From an uncultured Chloroflexota bacterium (GTDB taxonomy: Bacteria; Chloroflexota; Anaerolineae; Anaerolineales; Anaerolineaceae), in NCBI GenBank assembly GCA_902786265.1, contig CADACE010000006.1, positions 1-64,000 on the forward strand: a stretch of DNA of 64,000 nt. The letters are read 5' to 3'. The number at the start of each line of letters is the position of its first letter. Within the stretch, counting starts at the first letter, position 1. This document shows, in pieces, positions 8,238 through 16,363 of the stretch. A program made the translations under genes and the position numbers. Below the pieces are notes generated by a model that worked only from the letters and a program-made list of their open reading frames with translations, searched no databases and was not told where the DNA came from.

Positions 8238-9155
8238 TCACAGCCGTTTTGCGTTCTTTTGTATAAAAGCCTGAGCCCGTTCGTAATCGGGATGACGCTT
8301 TTCAAAATCCCGGAATTCTTTGGTATGGGCTAAATGGCGGGTGCCGGTATCTTTCACACCGAGCGCTTTGTGGAGAAGTTCATGGTACATCACAAAATCC
8401 AGAACGTAAGCCGGCACATCACTGCGGTCGAGCCCCCGGTTGATCATCAGGATATCTTCATTGACATTGTAGCTGCCCATGGTTGAATGGTTGACACGCG
8501 GCGACCAGTGGATCACCTTCGGACGCGGCATTTTCCCGCCGAAACAGCGCCGGTTGCAGGCATTGAAGACTTCTTCCAGGTCATAATACCTCCCACGCGG
8601 CCGGTCCTCATGCGTCGGGTTTGCCTTGACAGCCTGGAAATACGCGGTCAGTTCCTTCCATTGCGGGTTCCGCTTCTGATACCCTGCGAGCATCTGCTTC
8701 AGTTCATCCCATTTTTTCAGTTTGACACAGTGAGCAAAGCGTCTGCAATCATATTCATCCATAAAATCCAGCGCTTCATGCAGCTGGATCAGCACTTTGC
8801 CGCCTTCCGGTTTAATGCTGTAAAGCTTTGAGGAATACGGATAGATTTCCAGTCTGAATTTTCCGATACCCAGTTCCCGGTTCAGATGCCCGATCAGCCG
8901 ACGGCGGTGAAGCATGTTCAGTGAATAGTTATCCCAATCCGCCATCCAGCGGATCCAGGCATTGAACAACAGGTAATAATTGCTCAACCCTTTTTCCGCG
9001 GGAAGATGATTTTCTATATAAACAAACGTGTCGTAAGCCTTTTTTGTCTGCTCTTCCAGCATATGATTCGGAGCCATTACAGCCGCGTTCATCAGGACCT
9101 GTAATTCCGTATTTGCCTGCGCCGGTGAAATTGAGGCGTATTTTTGTTCTGTCAT
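8238..9155 (-). CDS. SprT-like zinc metallopeptidase
   Basis: 305 residues from the ATG at 9155, which lies one base after the upstream gene's TGA, so translation is probably coupled. The C-terminal third has the SprT arrangement: LEEVFNACNRRCFGGKMPRP, then HELLH at 258-262 with the catalytic Glu, and a third histidine within GTRHLAHTKEF around 274-277. The N-terminal 190 residues are charged and helical with no domain I recognise. SprT/Spartan proteins cleave DNA-bound or damaged proteins; here the neighbours (WD40 protein, DUF1257, AAA ATPase) suggest a proteolytic arm of a multi-protein machine. Family call firm, role inferred. Confidence 0.85.
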   Translation of the reverse strand: MTEQKYASISPAQANTELQVLMNAAVMAPNHMLEEQTKKAYDTFVYIENHLPAEKGLSNYYLLFNAWIRWMADWDNYSLNMLHRRRLIGHLNRELGIGKFRLEIYPYSSKLYSIKPEGGKVLIQLHEALDFMDEYDCRRFAHCVKLKKWDELKQMLAGYQKRNPQWKELTAYFQAVKANPTHEDRPRGRYYDLEEVFNACNRRCFGGKMPRPKVIHWSPRVNHSTMGSYNVNEDILMINRGLDRSDVPAYVLDFVMYHELLHKALGVKDTGTRHLAHTKEFRDFEKRHPDYERAQAFIQKNAKRL

Positions 9156-9156
9156 A

Positions 9157-11334
9157 TCAATCAAAGTCCAGTTCTATATCAAAACGCCGCCGCCATGAGA
9201 CGATCGTCTTCAGCCAGGCTGCCGCGGCTTTTACGCCCGGCTCCGGATATTTTTTCACATATTCGTCAATGCGGTTGATGCCCGGAAGCTGCGTGAGCGG
9301 CAGGACCCGGGTCATTTCGCGGAACAGTCCCAAATCCCAGCCGCGGACCGCACCGGCAGAATTACAGGCATAAAGCACTTCAGCTTTTTCATCAAACCAC
9401 AGACCGGTCACGGCAGTTTTGCTGCCGAATGACAAAACCGCGGGAAAGTTACCGCGCGTCGGGTCAAATAACCGAACCTGCCCGTCAAGGCTGCCGAAAA
9501 CAAACAGGTCTCCCTCCGCAAGAGGCAAAAGCCTGCGGACCTTTCCGGCATCCGTCAGATTTTTCCGCACCGCAGCCTTCCCGCTCACCAGGTTATACAA
9601 TGAAAAGGATTCATCGGCTTCGATCAGTCCCAATCTGCCGTGCGCGTATATCTCTGCCGAAGCAGCTTCCGCTGATCCAAAGCGGACACTGTTCATCAGA
9701 CGCCTTCCGTTCAGATCATAGACCATACAGATACCGTCCATGGTGATCCCGCAGACACGGCCGCTTTCCGCTTCATAAGCAGAACGGGTACACTCTTTTA
9801 TTCCGAGATCAAACGAAAACAATTCCGTCCCGCCCGGGAATGAACAGACCTGCCCCTTCCCGTTTTGACTCAGGATGATCAGCCGTCTGTCATCTGCCTG
9901 CAAAAACAAACCGCTGAGCAATGCGCTGCCGACAGGGATCGTTTTCACGGCCTGACCGCCGGGCAGGGAAAAAACAGTCAGCCCGTCCCTGCCGCAGTCG
10001 GCACAAAGATATTTTCCGTCATGGCTGATGACCGCGCGGCGGAAGTTCAAATGATTTGAAGTGATCTGTATCGGAGCGGAAAGCTCCTCCCGTGTATCCC
10101 AGACAAGGATCCTTCGGTCGGTATACAGCACCGCAAAATAGGGACCGCCTCCGCAGATCCCGACGGCAGTACCGTTTCCGTCACTGTAACGGGTCCGGAC
10201 AGGGATCGGAGAAAGGTTTTCACAGGCTCTGATTTTTGAACGCAGGTCTGTGAGGAACTCCTTCTCATCGGGCTGTTCCGGTTCGAAGCCTGCCTCACAC
10301 AGCGCACTGACAACCGCCGGCATGCACAGCAGCGGCAAACCCGGCAGCAAATTCCAAAGCCGTTTCCATTCCCGCTGCGCGATGAGCGAATCTGCCAGCA
10401 TGTGCTGGTCCGAAAGTGTTCCGCTGTGCGGCAGATTTTCCGAGCTGCTGCTGACATCCCGCAGCCAGGCATTATTGCCCGAATCCCGGCTGATCGAAAT
10501 CAGACGCCGCTGAAGAGCAGGGTCCTTCCCTTCATACGCGATCCGGATACGGCGGTAATCGCTGTCCGACGCGTAATACTTTTCCCACTGGCCGCTGAGG
10601 AAATAAAACAAAGCCTGCTGTGAAGGATCGGAAGGGGAAAGCCCATTCTTCACACAGATCTCACAAACCGTCTCATCATCATACCGCAGCAGAATATCCG
10701 CGGCGGCAGAAGAAATCACATCATCCTGTCCGGCAGCATAACGCAGCAGCTTCCGTTCGTCCGGTGAAAAAGATTGAAAGGTCTCCAGAAGACGGGAACG
10801 GTTTTCCTGCGTCGGGGCGTTCAGAAAACGCATCAGTACCGACCAGTTCGGCAGCACCTTTTCACCAAGCGCTGCCAGCCGCAGCCGCAGAGGCTGTTCC
10901 CCACTGAGAAAGAGCCGCGTCAGGTGTTCCGGTCCCGGGTCGTCTCGCAGCAGCTGATGCTTCTGTTCAAAAAGCAGCATCCGGGCGCTGTTCCATCCCG
11001 GGTCCTGATCCTGCAGATCGGTTTTGCGCAAGAAGGAAGCCGCCGCCGGATTCCCGTCCAGCACCGCAAGCTGATAAAGGGAATGAACAGCTTTTGCCTG
11101 TATATCCCCCGGCATACGCGCCAGGTTTTCGAGCGCTGCCAGCGCGCGCAGTCTGCTTTCCGGAGCCGGAGCATGCCGGACCGTATCCAAAAGCGCGTCC
11201 TGATCCCCCGCTTCGTAAAGCAGTGTCACCGCACCGATGCATGCTGCGCGGTAAAGCTCTCCGGCGGAAAGCCGGTCCGAGATTTCAGGCGAAAGAAGAA
11301 ATTCATGGAAACGCCCGGTCTCATTTCTATCCAT
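9157..11334 (-). CDS. Helical-repeat plus WD40-like beta-propeller protein
   Basis: 725 residues. The first ~370 are helix-rich with short repeated hairpins like HEAT/armadillo repeats (RLRALAALENLAR, PAAASFLRK). The rest contains about seven propeller-like blades with the WD-like endings ILVWDTREE, LTVFSLPGG, CMVYDLNGR, FSLYNLVSG, VRLFDPTRG and VRGWDLG. No enzymatic motif is seen, so it is probably a scaffold or substrate-recognition subunit. It ends one base before the SprT-like start and follows the DUF1257 gene by 134 bases, in the same direction. No signal peptide is present, so it should be cytoplasmic. Confidence 0.8.
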   Translation of the reverse strand: MDRNETGRFHEFLLSPEISDRLSAGELYRAACIGAVTLLYEAGDQDALLDTVRHAPAPESRLRALAALENLARMPGDIQAKAVHSLYQLAVLDGNPAAASFLRKTDLQDQDPGWNSARMLLFEQKHQLLRDDPGPEHLTRLFLSGEQPLRLRLAALGEKVLPNWSVLMRFLNAPTQENRSRLLETFQSFSPDERKLLRYAAGQDDVISSAAADILLRYDDETVCEICVKNGLSPSDPSQQALFYFLSGQWEKYYASDSDYRRIRIAYEGKDPALQRRLISISRDSGNNAWLRDVSSSSENLPHSGTLSDQHMLADSLIAQREWKRLWNLLPGLPLLCMPAVVSALCEAGFEPEQPDEKEFLTDLRSKIRACENLSPIPVRTRYSDGNGTAVGICGGGPYFAVLYTDRRILVWDTREELSAPIQITSNHLNFRRAVISHDGKYLCADCGRDGLTVFSLPGGQAVKTIPVGSALLSGLFLQADDRRLIILSQNGKGQVCSFPGGTELFSFDLGIKECTRSAYEAESGRVCGITMDGICMVYDLNGRRLMNSVRFGSAEAASAEIYAHGRLGLIEADESFSLYNLVSGKAAVRKNLTDAGKVRRLLPLAEGDLFVFGSLDGQVRLFDPTRGNFPAVLSFGSKTAVTGLWFDEKAEVLYACNSAGAVRGWDLGLFREMTRVLPLTQLPGINRIDEYVKKYPEPGVKAAAAWLKTIVSWRRRFDIELDFD

Positions 11335-11468
11335 ATTCTTCAGAAATATCCTTTCAATAACCGGTGCTGAATGCTGAGTGCCGCGGTTTGATCAGAGTAA
11401 ATCAAGGCAATTTTATATTACCCGAGGTTCGAATACTTTTTCCTGATCCGGGAAACCGGACCGCTCCA

Positions 11469-11849
11469 CTAAAAAACAGTCCGCCGCAGAACGAGATGGA
11501 TCTGCTGCTTTTCGTCCTTCATTTCTTCCGTGATCAGGAATCCCTGATTTTCGAGGGATTTTTTTACGGAAAGATAAGCATAACGCTGTTTCAGCCGGTT
11601 TTCAAAATCTTTCCGGTCCATATTCACCCGGAACCAGTCCGCTGTGAGCTGCCAGCCGTTTTTTCCTTTGCGGAAGCCGATGGAATCCGTATAAGGCACT
11701 TTGACCAGGAAATCGACCTTGACTGATTTTACCCCATTCGTAATATGCAGGTCATCACCGTCCTCAGTTTCATAACCAAGGTCGGCAAGCGCCTGCAGCA
11801 GCAGATCGCGGTCGGCAAAAGCGATTTTCATGACGGATATATGCGACAT
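11469..11849 (-). CDS. DUF1257 (Ycf35-like) protein
   Basis: 126 residues. MSHISVMK at the start, LGYE in the first third, the VADWF-like LTADWFRV, then QRYAYLSVKKSLENQGF and a final LVLRR are the hallmarks of DUF1257, known in algal plastids and cyanobacteria as Ycf35. The biochemical function is unknown. It starts 15 bases after the stop of the AAA ATPase with AGGAG between, so the two are co-translated. DUF1257 with a Ycf46-type ATPase is a pairing I recall from other bacteria; the usual third small protein DUF2997 is not visible here. Confidence 0.85.
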   Translation of the reverse strand: MSHISVMKIAFADRDLLLQALADLGYETEDGDDLHITNGVKSVKVDFLVKVPYTDSIGFRKGKNGWQLTADWFRVNMDRKDFENRLKQRYAYLSVKKSLENQGFLITEEMKDEKQQIHLVLRRTVF

Positions 11850-11864
11850 TCGTATTTCTTACTC

Positions 11865-13397
11865 CTAACGCCTTACTTCCAGCTGTATCGGGACAAATTG
11901 TGATTCCGCGTCGGCAGCGTCAGAGAAAGAGGCAGACTGTGCCCGGCCCTCCCGCAGCCAGCTGCGCAATTTTTCGATCTGTTCCCGCTGGGAGACGGAA
12001 AGCGGCACCTGGTGACGCAGCGCGTGCAGAATATCCTCGGTCGTAAATTCGCGTTCCCGGTCATTAAACCCGATATACATCGCGTCAATGACAGCCTGTT
12101 CGATTTCCGACCCGACAAACCCGCGGGAAGCTTTCGCGAGCTTCTCCAGGTCAAACATTTCCGGAAGCCGCGCCCGCTTGAGGATATGGACTTCGAAAAT
12201 TTCCCGGCGTTCCTTTTCCGTAGGCAGGTCCAGGAAGAATATCTCATCAAAACGGCCGCGACGCAGCAGTTCCGGAGGAAGCGCGGTCACGTCATTGGCA
12301 GTCGCGACCACAAAGACCGGCGCCGTTTTTTCCTGCATCCAGGTCAGGATGTTCCCGAACACCCGGGTACTGGTTCCGCTGTCCAGACCGCCGTGGGAAA
12401 GGGCCTTTTCCAGTTCATCGATCCACAAAATACAGGGGGCGATGATCTCCACGACAGAAAGCGCTCTGCGGACCCGTTCTTCCGACTCACCGACGAGGGA
12501 ACCAAACAGGGCTCCCACGTCCAGACGGATGAGCGGCAGATGCCAGAGCCGGCTGATCATCTTGGCTGTCAGCGACTTCCCGGTGCCGGGGATCCCGATC
12601 AGGGCGATCCCTTTCGGCGCGGGCAGGCCATATGCCCGGGCTTCGGCGGAAAAGGCTTTTTCGCGAAGGTTCAGCCAGTGTTTGAGTTCACCCAGCCCGC
12701 CGACAGAATCCGGCGTTTCCGCCGCTTCCGTGAATTCCAAAGCTTCGATATCACGGATCAGCTGCTTTTTCTCCTTCATCACAAAGTCGATGTCTTCATC
12801 CTCAAGCCTGCCGTTCGTAACGATCGCTTTGGCAAAGACACGCTGTGCCTGGGAAGCGGTCAGTCCAAGGGCCGCCTGGAGCAGCTTTTCCTTCCCGGCA
12901 GGGCTCAGGGTGATGCTTACGCCCGGTGTCAGGCGTAATTTATCCAAAACGCCTTCCAGTATCTTCACATTCGGCAGCGGATAATCCAATACCACACACT
13001 CGTTGACCAGTTCCGCCGGGATCTCGGCGGCAGGCGCGGTGATCAGGATGGATTTCCGCGTATATTTCAATTTGCGCGCCAGACTTCGCAGCTTGCGCTT
13101 CACCGCGGGATTGTCCCAGCACTCATGGAAATCATGAAGCAGGAACAGCGAGGCTTCATCCGCGTCAGCTTTATCGATCTGCTCCAGGACAGAAAGCGGA
13201 TCCCGCCCGCCCGCGGGAGCATTTTTCCCGACCAGAACATGAAAACCATCTGCCAGGTCCCATCCGATGCAATTCCGCTCGGTATTGCGGCACAGTGTTT
13301 TCAAATCCTCCGTGACCCGTTCTTCTTCTGTCGAAACCACAAGGATCAACGTCGCTTTGCCGCGCAGGCTGAGATCAATTTCCTGAATAAATTCCAT
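11865..13397 (-). CDS. Ycf46-like AAA ATPase
   Basis: 510 residues from the ATG at 13397, preceded by GGGAAG. The first ~220 residues form an inactive-looking Rossmann-like region (ATLILVVSTEEERV, SLFLLHDFHE) typical of Ycf46-type proteins. The active AAA domain follows: GIPGTGKS at 268-275, Walker B ILWIDE at 323-328, sensor 1 ATAND at 365-369 and the second region of homology PPELLRRGRFDE near 374-385 with arginine fingers, then a helical lid. It would couple ATP hydrolysis to remodelling of a partner, perhaps handing substrates to the SprT-like peptidase encoded in the same run. Ycf46 affects carbon metabolism in cyanobacteria; the role here is unknown. Confidence 0.88.
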   Translation of the reverse strand: MEFIQEIDLSLRGKATLILVVSTEEERVTEDLKTLCRNTERNCIGWDLADGFHVLVGKNAPAGGRDPLSVLEQIDKADADEASLFLLHDFHECWDNPAVKRKLRSLARKLKYTRKSILITAPAAEIPAELVNECVVLDYPLPNVKILEGVLDKLRLTPGVSITLSPAGKEKLLQAALGLTASQAQRVFAKAIVTNGRLEDEDIDFVMKEKKQLIRDIEALEFTEAAETPDSVGGLGELKHWLNLREKAFSAEARAYGLPAPKGIALIGIPGTGKSLTAKMISRLWHLPLIRLDVGALFGSLVGESEERVRRALSVVEIIAPCILWIDELEKALSHGGLDSGTSTRVFGNILTWMQEKTAPVFVVATANDVTALPPELLRRGRFDEIFFLDLPTEKERREIFEVHILKRARLPEMFDLEKLAKASRGFVGSEIEQAVIDAMYIGFNDREREFTTEDILHALRHQVPLSVSQREQIEKLRSWLREGRAQSASFSDAADAESQFVPIQLEVRR

Positions 13398-13471
13398 TTT
13401 TATCTTCCCAATCCGGTTCCATCCAAGAGTCATGAACATCGGTTTCCCTGAATCCCGGTCCCTGGCCCCTG

Positions 13472-14782
13472 TTACTCCCGATAATTATTTTCAAGCAGCA
13501 TTTCATCATCTTCTTCGGTTTCATCCGGAGAAGGCGTTTCCGTGGGAACGGTCACCAGGACGATATCGAAGTCGCCTTCCTTACAGACTTCCGTCATGTA
13601 TTCCGCGTTCAGAATCGCGGTCGCGTCATCCGGGACACCCTGTGTCAGGAGGCGCACCACTTCCGCGGCTTCCTGGCACTGCCCGGAACGCGCGAGAATC
13701 AATCCGTACATATAGTACAATTCCGGGACACGGTTGTCATAGGAAAGCGGAATGCCCTGAACCACCGCGCCGTCCTGCCCGACGCCGCCCTGAATGGAGA
13801 TGCGGAAATAATCCAGCGCCTTGGCATAATCCCCGGAACGGTAATACTGTGTCCCGAGATTCCAGTAGAACTGGGTTTCCGTCGGATCCAGTTCGATAGC
13901 ATCCTCACCCTGCTGGATCGCCTTGGTGTATTCACCGTTGCTGGCATAGGTTCGGGAAATATAATACGGCGCCCATGGATCATACGGGTTGAGGGTTGAG
14001 GCCCGCTCAAACGCGGTGATCGCTTCCGTATCCATCCCGTTGGCACGGTAGGCGCGGCCCAGAGCCAGATACAGATCCGCGATATTGGGATTGATGGCGA
14101 TAGCGATCTGGAATTCCGTCACCGCTTCTTCATAGTTGCCGGTGATCTCCAGCAGAAAACCGCGGGCACGATGAGATTCCATCAGCGTATTGCCCAGGCT
14201 GATGGCCTGACGGGAGTTTTCCGTAGCCTGCGTAAGCGTATCCAGACGGTCTTCCCCGTTATTGATCTGTTCCACCAGCACTTCCGTCTGATAAGCATAA
14301 GCCAGTGCCAGGTTCGGGTTCAATTCCTTGGCCCGGTTGAAGGCGGTCTGCGCGTCGAGGTAGTTACCCTGCATCCCGATCGCCCAACCGCGGACCGCGT
14401 GCGCTTCCGCGTTATTGGGATTGAGCAGGATCGCGTTTTCCGCGTTCGTCAGTGCTTCGGCATAATCACCGTTAAACACCTGCAGCTTGGCAAGGGCGAT
14501 ATAGGTGTTGATATTCTTCGGATCGGCAGTAATCGCCTGCTGATACATTTCGATGGCACGGGAAATACGGCCTTCCGCGTAAAGGCTTTCCGCCTGGTTC
14601 AGGTAAGCCTCCGGAGGAGTTGTCGGCGTCGAAGTCGGGATGAACAGCGGATCGGTATTTGGCACGATGTTGATGGCATAATACAGCCCGACGCCCACCA
14701 GCGCCATCAGGATCAGGATCCGTATGGGGCTGGAGCGCTTTCTCTTTGAGCTGTAATTATATGAAGAGCCTTTTAAATACAT
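13472..14782 (-). CDS. Membrane-anchored TPR protein
   Basis: 436 residues. A basic N-terminus is followed by a membrane helix (ILILMALVGVGLYYAINIV, about 22-40), a TPTSTPTTPP linker and then at least seven tetratricopeptide repeats (for example AIEMYQQAITADPKNINTYI and ALTNAENAILLNPNNAEAHA). The tail is acidic (TEEDDEMLLENN). TPR arrays bind other proteins, and the repeats should lie outside the membrane. The start codon is seven bases after the Rrf2 stop and lacks a clear ribosome site, so it depends on the Rrf2 transcript. It is in the same direction as the ATPase cluster, 74 bases upstream. Confidence 0.85.
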   Translation of the reverse strand: MYLKGSSYNYSSKRKRSSPIRILILMALVGVGLYYAINIVPNTDPLFIPTSTPTTPPEAYLNQAESLYAEGRISRAIEMYQQAITADPKNINTYIALAKLQVFNGDYAEALTNAENAILLNPNNAEAHAVRGWAIGMQGNYLDAQTAFNRAKELNPNLALAYAYQTEVLVEQINNGEDRLDTLTQATENSRQAISLGNTLMESHRARGFLLEITGNYEEAVTEFQIAIAINPNIADLYLALGRAYRANGMDTEAITAFERASTLNPYDPWAPYYISRTYASNGEYTKAIQQGEDAIELDPTETQFYWNLGTQYYRSGDYAKALDYFRISIQGGVGQDGAVVQGIPLSYDNRVPELYYMYGLILARSGQCQEAAEVVRLLTQGVPDDATAILNAEYMTEVCKEGDFDIVLVTVPTETPSPDETEEDDEMLLENNYRE

Positions 14783-14789
14783 ATTTCAA

Positions 14790-15227
14790 TTATATGACGT
14801 AATTATCGATATTGATCTCGCGGTGCTGATCAACAATGTCCTGCAAGGTGATCCCGTCCAGATAGGTATTGACCACTTCGGAAAGCCCCTTCCAGACCGG
14901 GTATGTAGGGCAGGCCGCGCAGCGTTCACAGGTGATCGGGTCCTGATCGACGCACTCCACCGGCGCGAGAGAACCTTCCGTCAGGCGCAGGATTTCACCC
15001 ACGGTATATTTATCCGGAGTCCGCGCCAGCATATATCCGCCCTGGGCTCCGCGATTGACACGCAGCAGATCGGACTTATTAAAGATCAGAATGATTTGTT
15101 CCAGATACTTTTTGGATATTCCCTGACGTTCGGAAATTGTTTTCAAAGGAATATATCCGTCATTCCGATGCTCGGCAAGATCGACTAACATACGCAGCGC
15201 ATAGCGCCCTTTGGTAGATACTTTCAT
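14790..15227 (-). CDS. Rrf2-family transcriptional regulator, IscR/CymR-like
   Basis: 145 residues. MKVSTKGRYALRMLVDLA is the Rrf2 winged-helix start; ISKKYLEQIILIFNKSDLLRVNRGAQGGYML is the recognition helix and wing. Four cysteines in the pattern C-x7-C-x2-C-x2-C (VECVDQDPITCERCAAC) near 94-108 could hold an iron-sulfur cluster or sense thiols, though the spacing differs from the three-cysteine IscR pattern. GGAGGG precedes the start. No cysteine or Fe-S assembly genes are adjacent; the downstream gene is the TPR protein, an odd pairing for this regulator. Confidence 0.88.
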   Translation of the reverse strand: MKVSTKGRYALRMLVDLAEHRNDGYIPLKTISERQGISKKYLEQIILIFNKSDLLRVNRGAQGGYMLARTPDKYTVGEILRLTEGSLAPVECVDQDPITCERCAACPTYPVWKGLSEVVNTYLDGITLQDIVDQHREINIDNYVI

Positions 15228-15260
15228 GGCAGAATTCTCCCTCCATCCATCAATGATTCT

Positions 15261-15289
15261 ATAATACCATATGTTTTGTAGGATTTCAG
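15261..15289 (-). promoter_or_regulatory. Possible Rrf2 promoter
   Basis: On the minus strand CTGAAA (15284-15289) and TATTAT (15261-15266) are 17 bases apart, about 34 bases before the Rrf2 start codon. Rrf2 proteins commonly repress their own promoter; no clear dyad could be assigned. Confidence 0.4.
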
Positions 15290-15302
15290 AAATGGTTCTC
15301 CG

Positions 15303-16325
15303 TCATGAGGCATCTTCGATCAGTACACGCATGATCCCGCCGCAGACCATACCGTCATTTTCAGCGACCTCACCGGTCATGTCAATTTCATCCAGCAGGT
15401 AGCGCCCGGTGCCGATGATCTTCACCGCTTTCCGCATCACCGCCGCCTCGCTGCATCCACCGCCGATGCTGCCTGTGGTTTTTCCCAAAGGAGAGACCGC
15501 CATTTTCGCGCCGGCTCCGCGGGGTGTGGAGCCTTTGGTCTCCAGTACCGTCACGACAGCTTTCGGCTCCTTGTTTTCCGCCAGATATTCCAGCACGGGG
15601 ATCTCCACGTCGGAATCATTGCAGAAACGGGTCCCATTAGCATATTCCGGGAGCCTCCGATAAGAGATGACCTCAGCCATGATGGAAACAGCAATCTCAT
15701 CCGGGGTCACGGCACCGATGTTGAGTCCGATCGGGGTGCAGATATGCTTCAGCCGTTCTCCGTTATACCCTTCTTCCGCAAGCAGCTCCAGAAGCGCCTT
15801 TACCCTGCGCTTCGAGCCGATCATCCCCAGATAAGCCGGCTGCGTTCCCGGCAGGATCGACCGCAGGCAGTCTGCGTCGCTGCGGTGGCCGCGGGTGACA
15901 ACAACGACATAATCAAACGGCGTGATGGCAAAGGTCCGGATCGCATTTTCAAAGCTGTCACAAATCACCGTTTTGGCCATCGGGAAACGCTGATAATTGG
16001 CAAATTCCATACGGTCATCCGCGACGCAGACCGTAAACCCGCATTTGGCGCCGATCTCACAGACCGGAAGGGCAACGTGCCCGCCGCCCAGGACGATCAA
16101 ACGTTCCGGAGGCATGACCGGCTCGGTAACAGTGATCATTTCGTCTTCAGCAGTCACTGTCACCCGGGTCGACAACCGTCCCCGCGAATCCGCGGACGGC
16201 TCCGCTTTGACAAATTCACGGGTCATATCACTGAGGATATCGCCTTCCCTGCCGTGAATTGTTGTTTTCACCGCTATCGGCTGATTCGCCCGGACCTGTT
16301 CCAGTATTTTTGCGTAAATGTTCAT
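15303..16325 (-). CDS. XdhC/CoxI family protein
   Basis: About 340 residues from the ATG at 16325 (GGGATGCAGAAG just before it); two in-frame starts lie slightly upstream. The Rossmann part comes first (LIVLGGGHVALPVCEIGAKCGF, VVVVTRGHRSDADCLR, YLGMIGSKRRV) and the CoxI part last (ETKGSTPRGAGAKM, TGSIGGGCSEA, GMVCGGIM), the reverse of the Proteobacterial XdhC order but as I remember from Firmicutes. XdhC proteins hold and sulfurate molybdenum cofactor for xanthine-dehydrogenase-like enzymes. No molybdenum hydroxylase gene is nearby. It ends the dnaJ-dnaK run, 38 bases after dnaK. Confidence 0.88.
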   Translation of the reverse strand: MNIYAKILEQVRANQPIAVKTTIHGREGDILSDMTREFVKAEPSADSRGRLSTRVTVTAEDEMITVTEPVMPPERLIVLGGGHVALPVCEIGAKCGFTVCVADDRMEFANYQRFPMAKTVICDSFENAIRTFAITPFDYVVVVTRGHRSDADCLRSILPGTQPAYLGMIGSKRRVKALLELLAEEGYNGERLKHICTPIGLNIGAVTPDEIAVSIMAEVISYRRLPEYANGTRFCNDSDVEIPVLEYLAENKEPKAVVTVLETKGSTPRGAGAKMAVSPLGKTTGSIGGGCSEAAVMRKAVKIIGTGRYLLDEIDMTGEVAENDGMVCGGIMRVLIEDAS

Positions 16326-16363
16326 CTTCTGCATCCCGTTCAAAAGCGTTTCAATCAGTTTTT

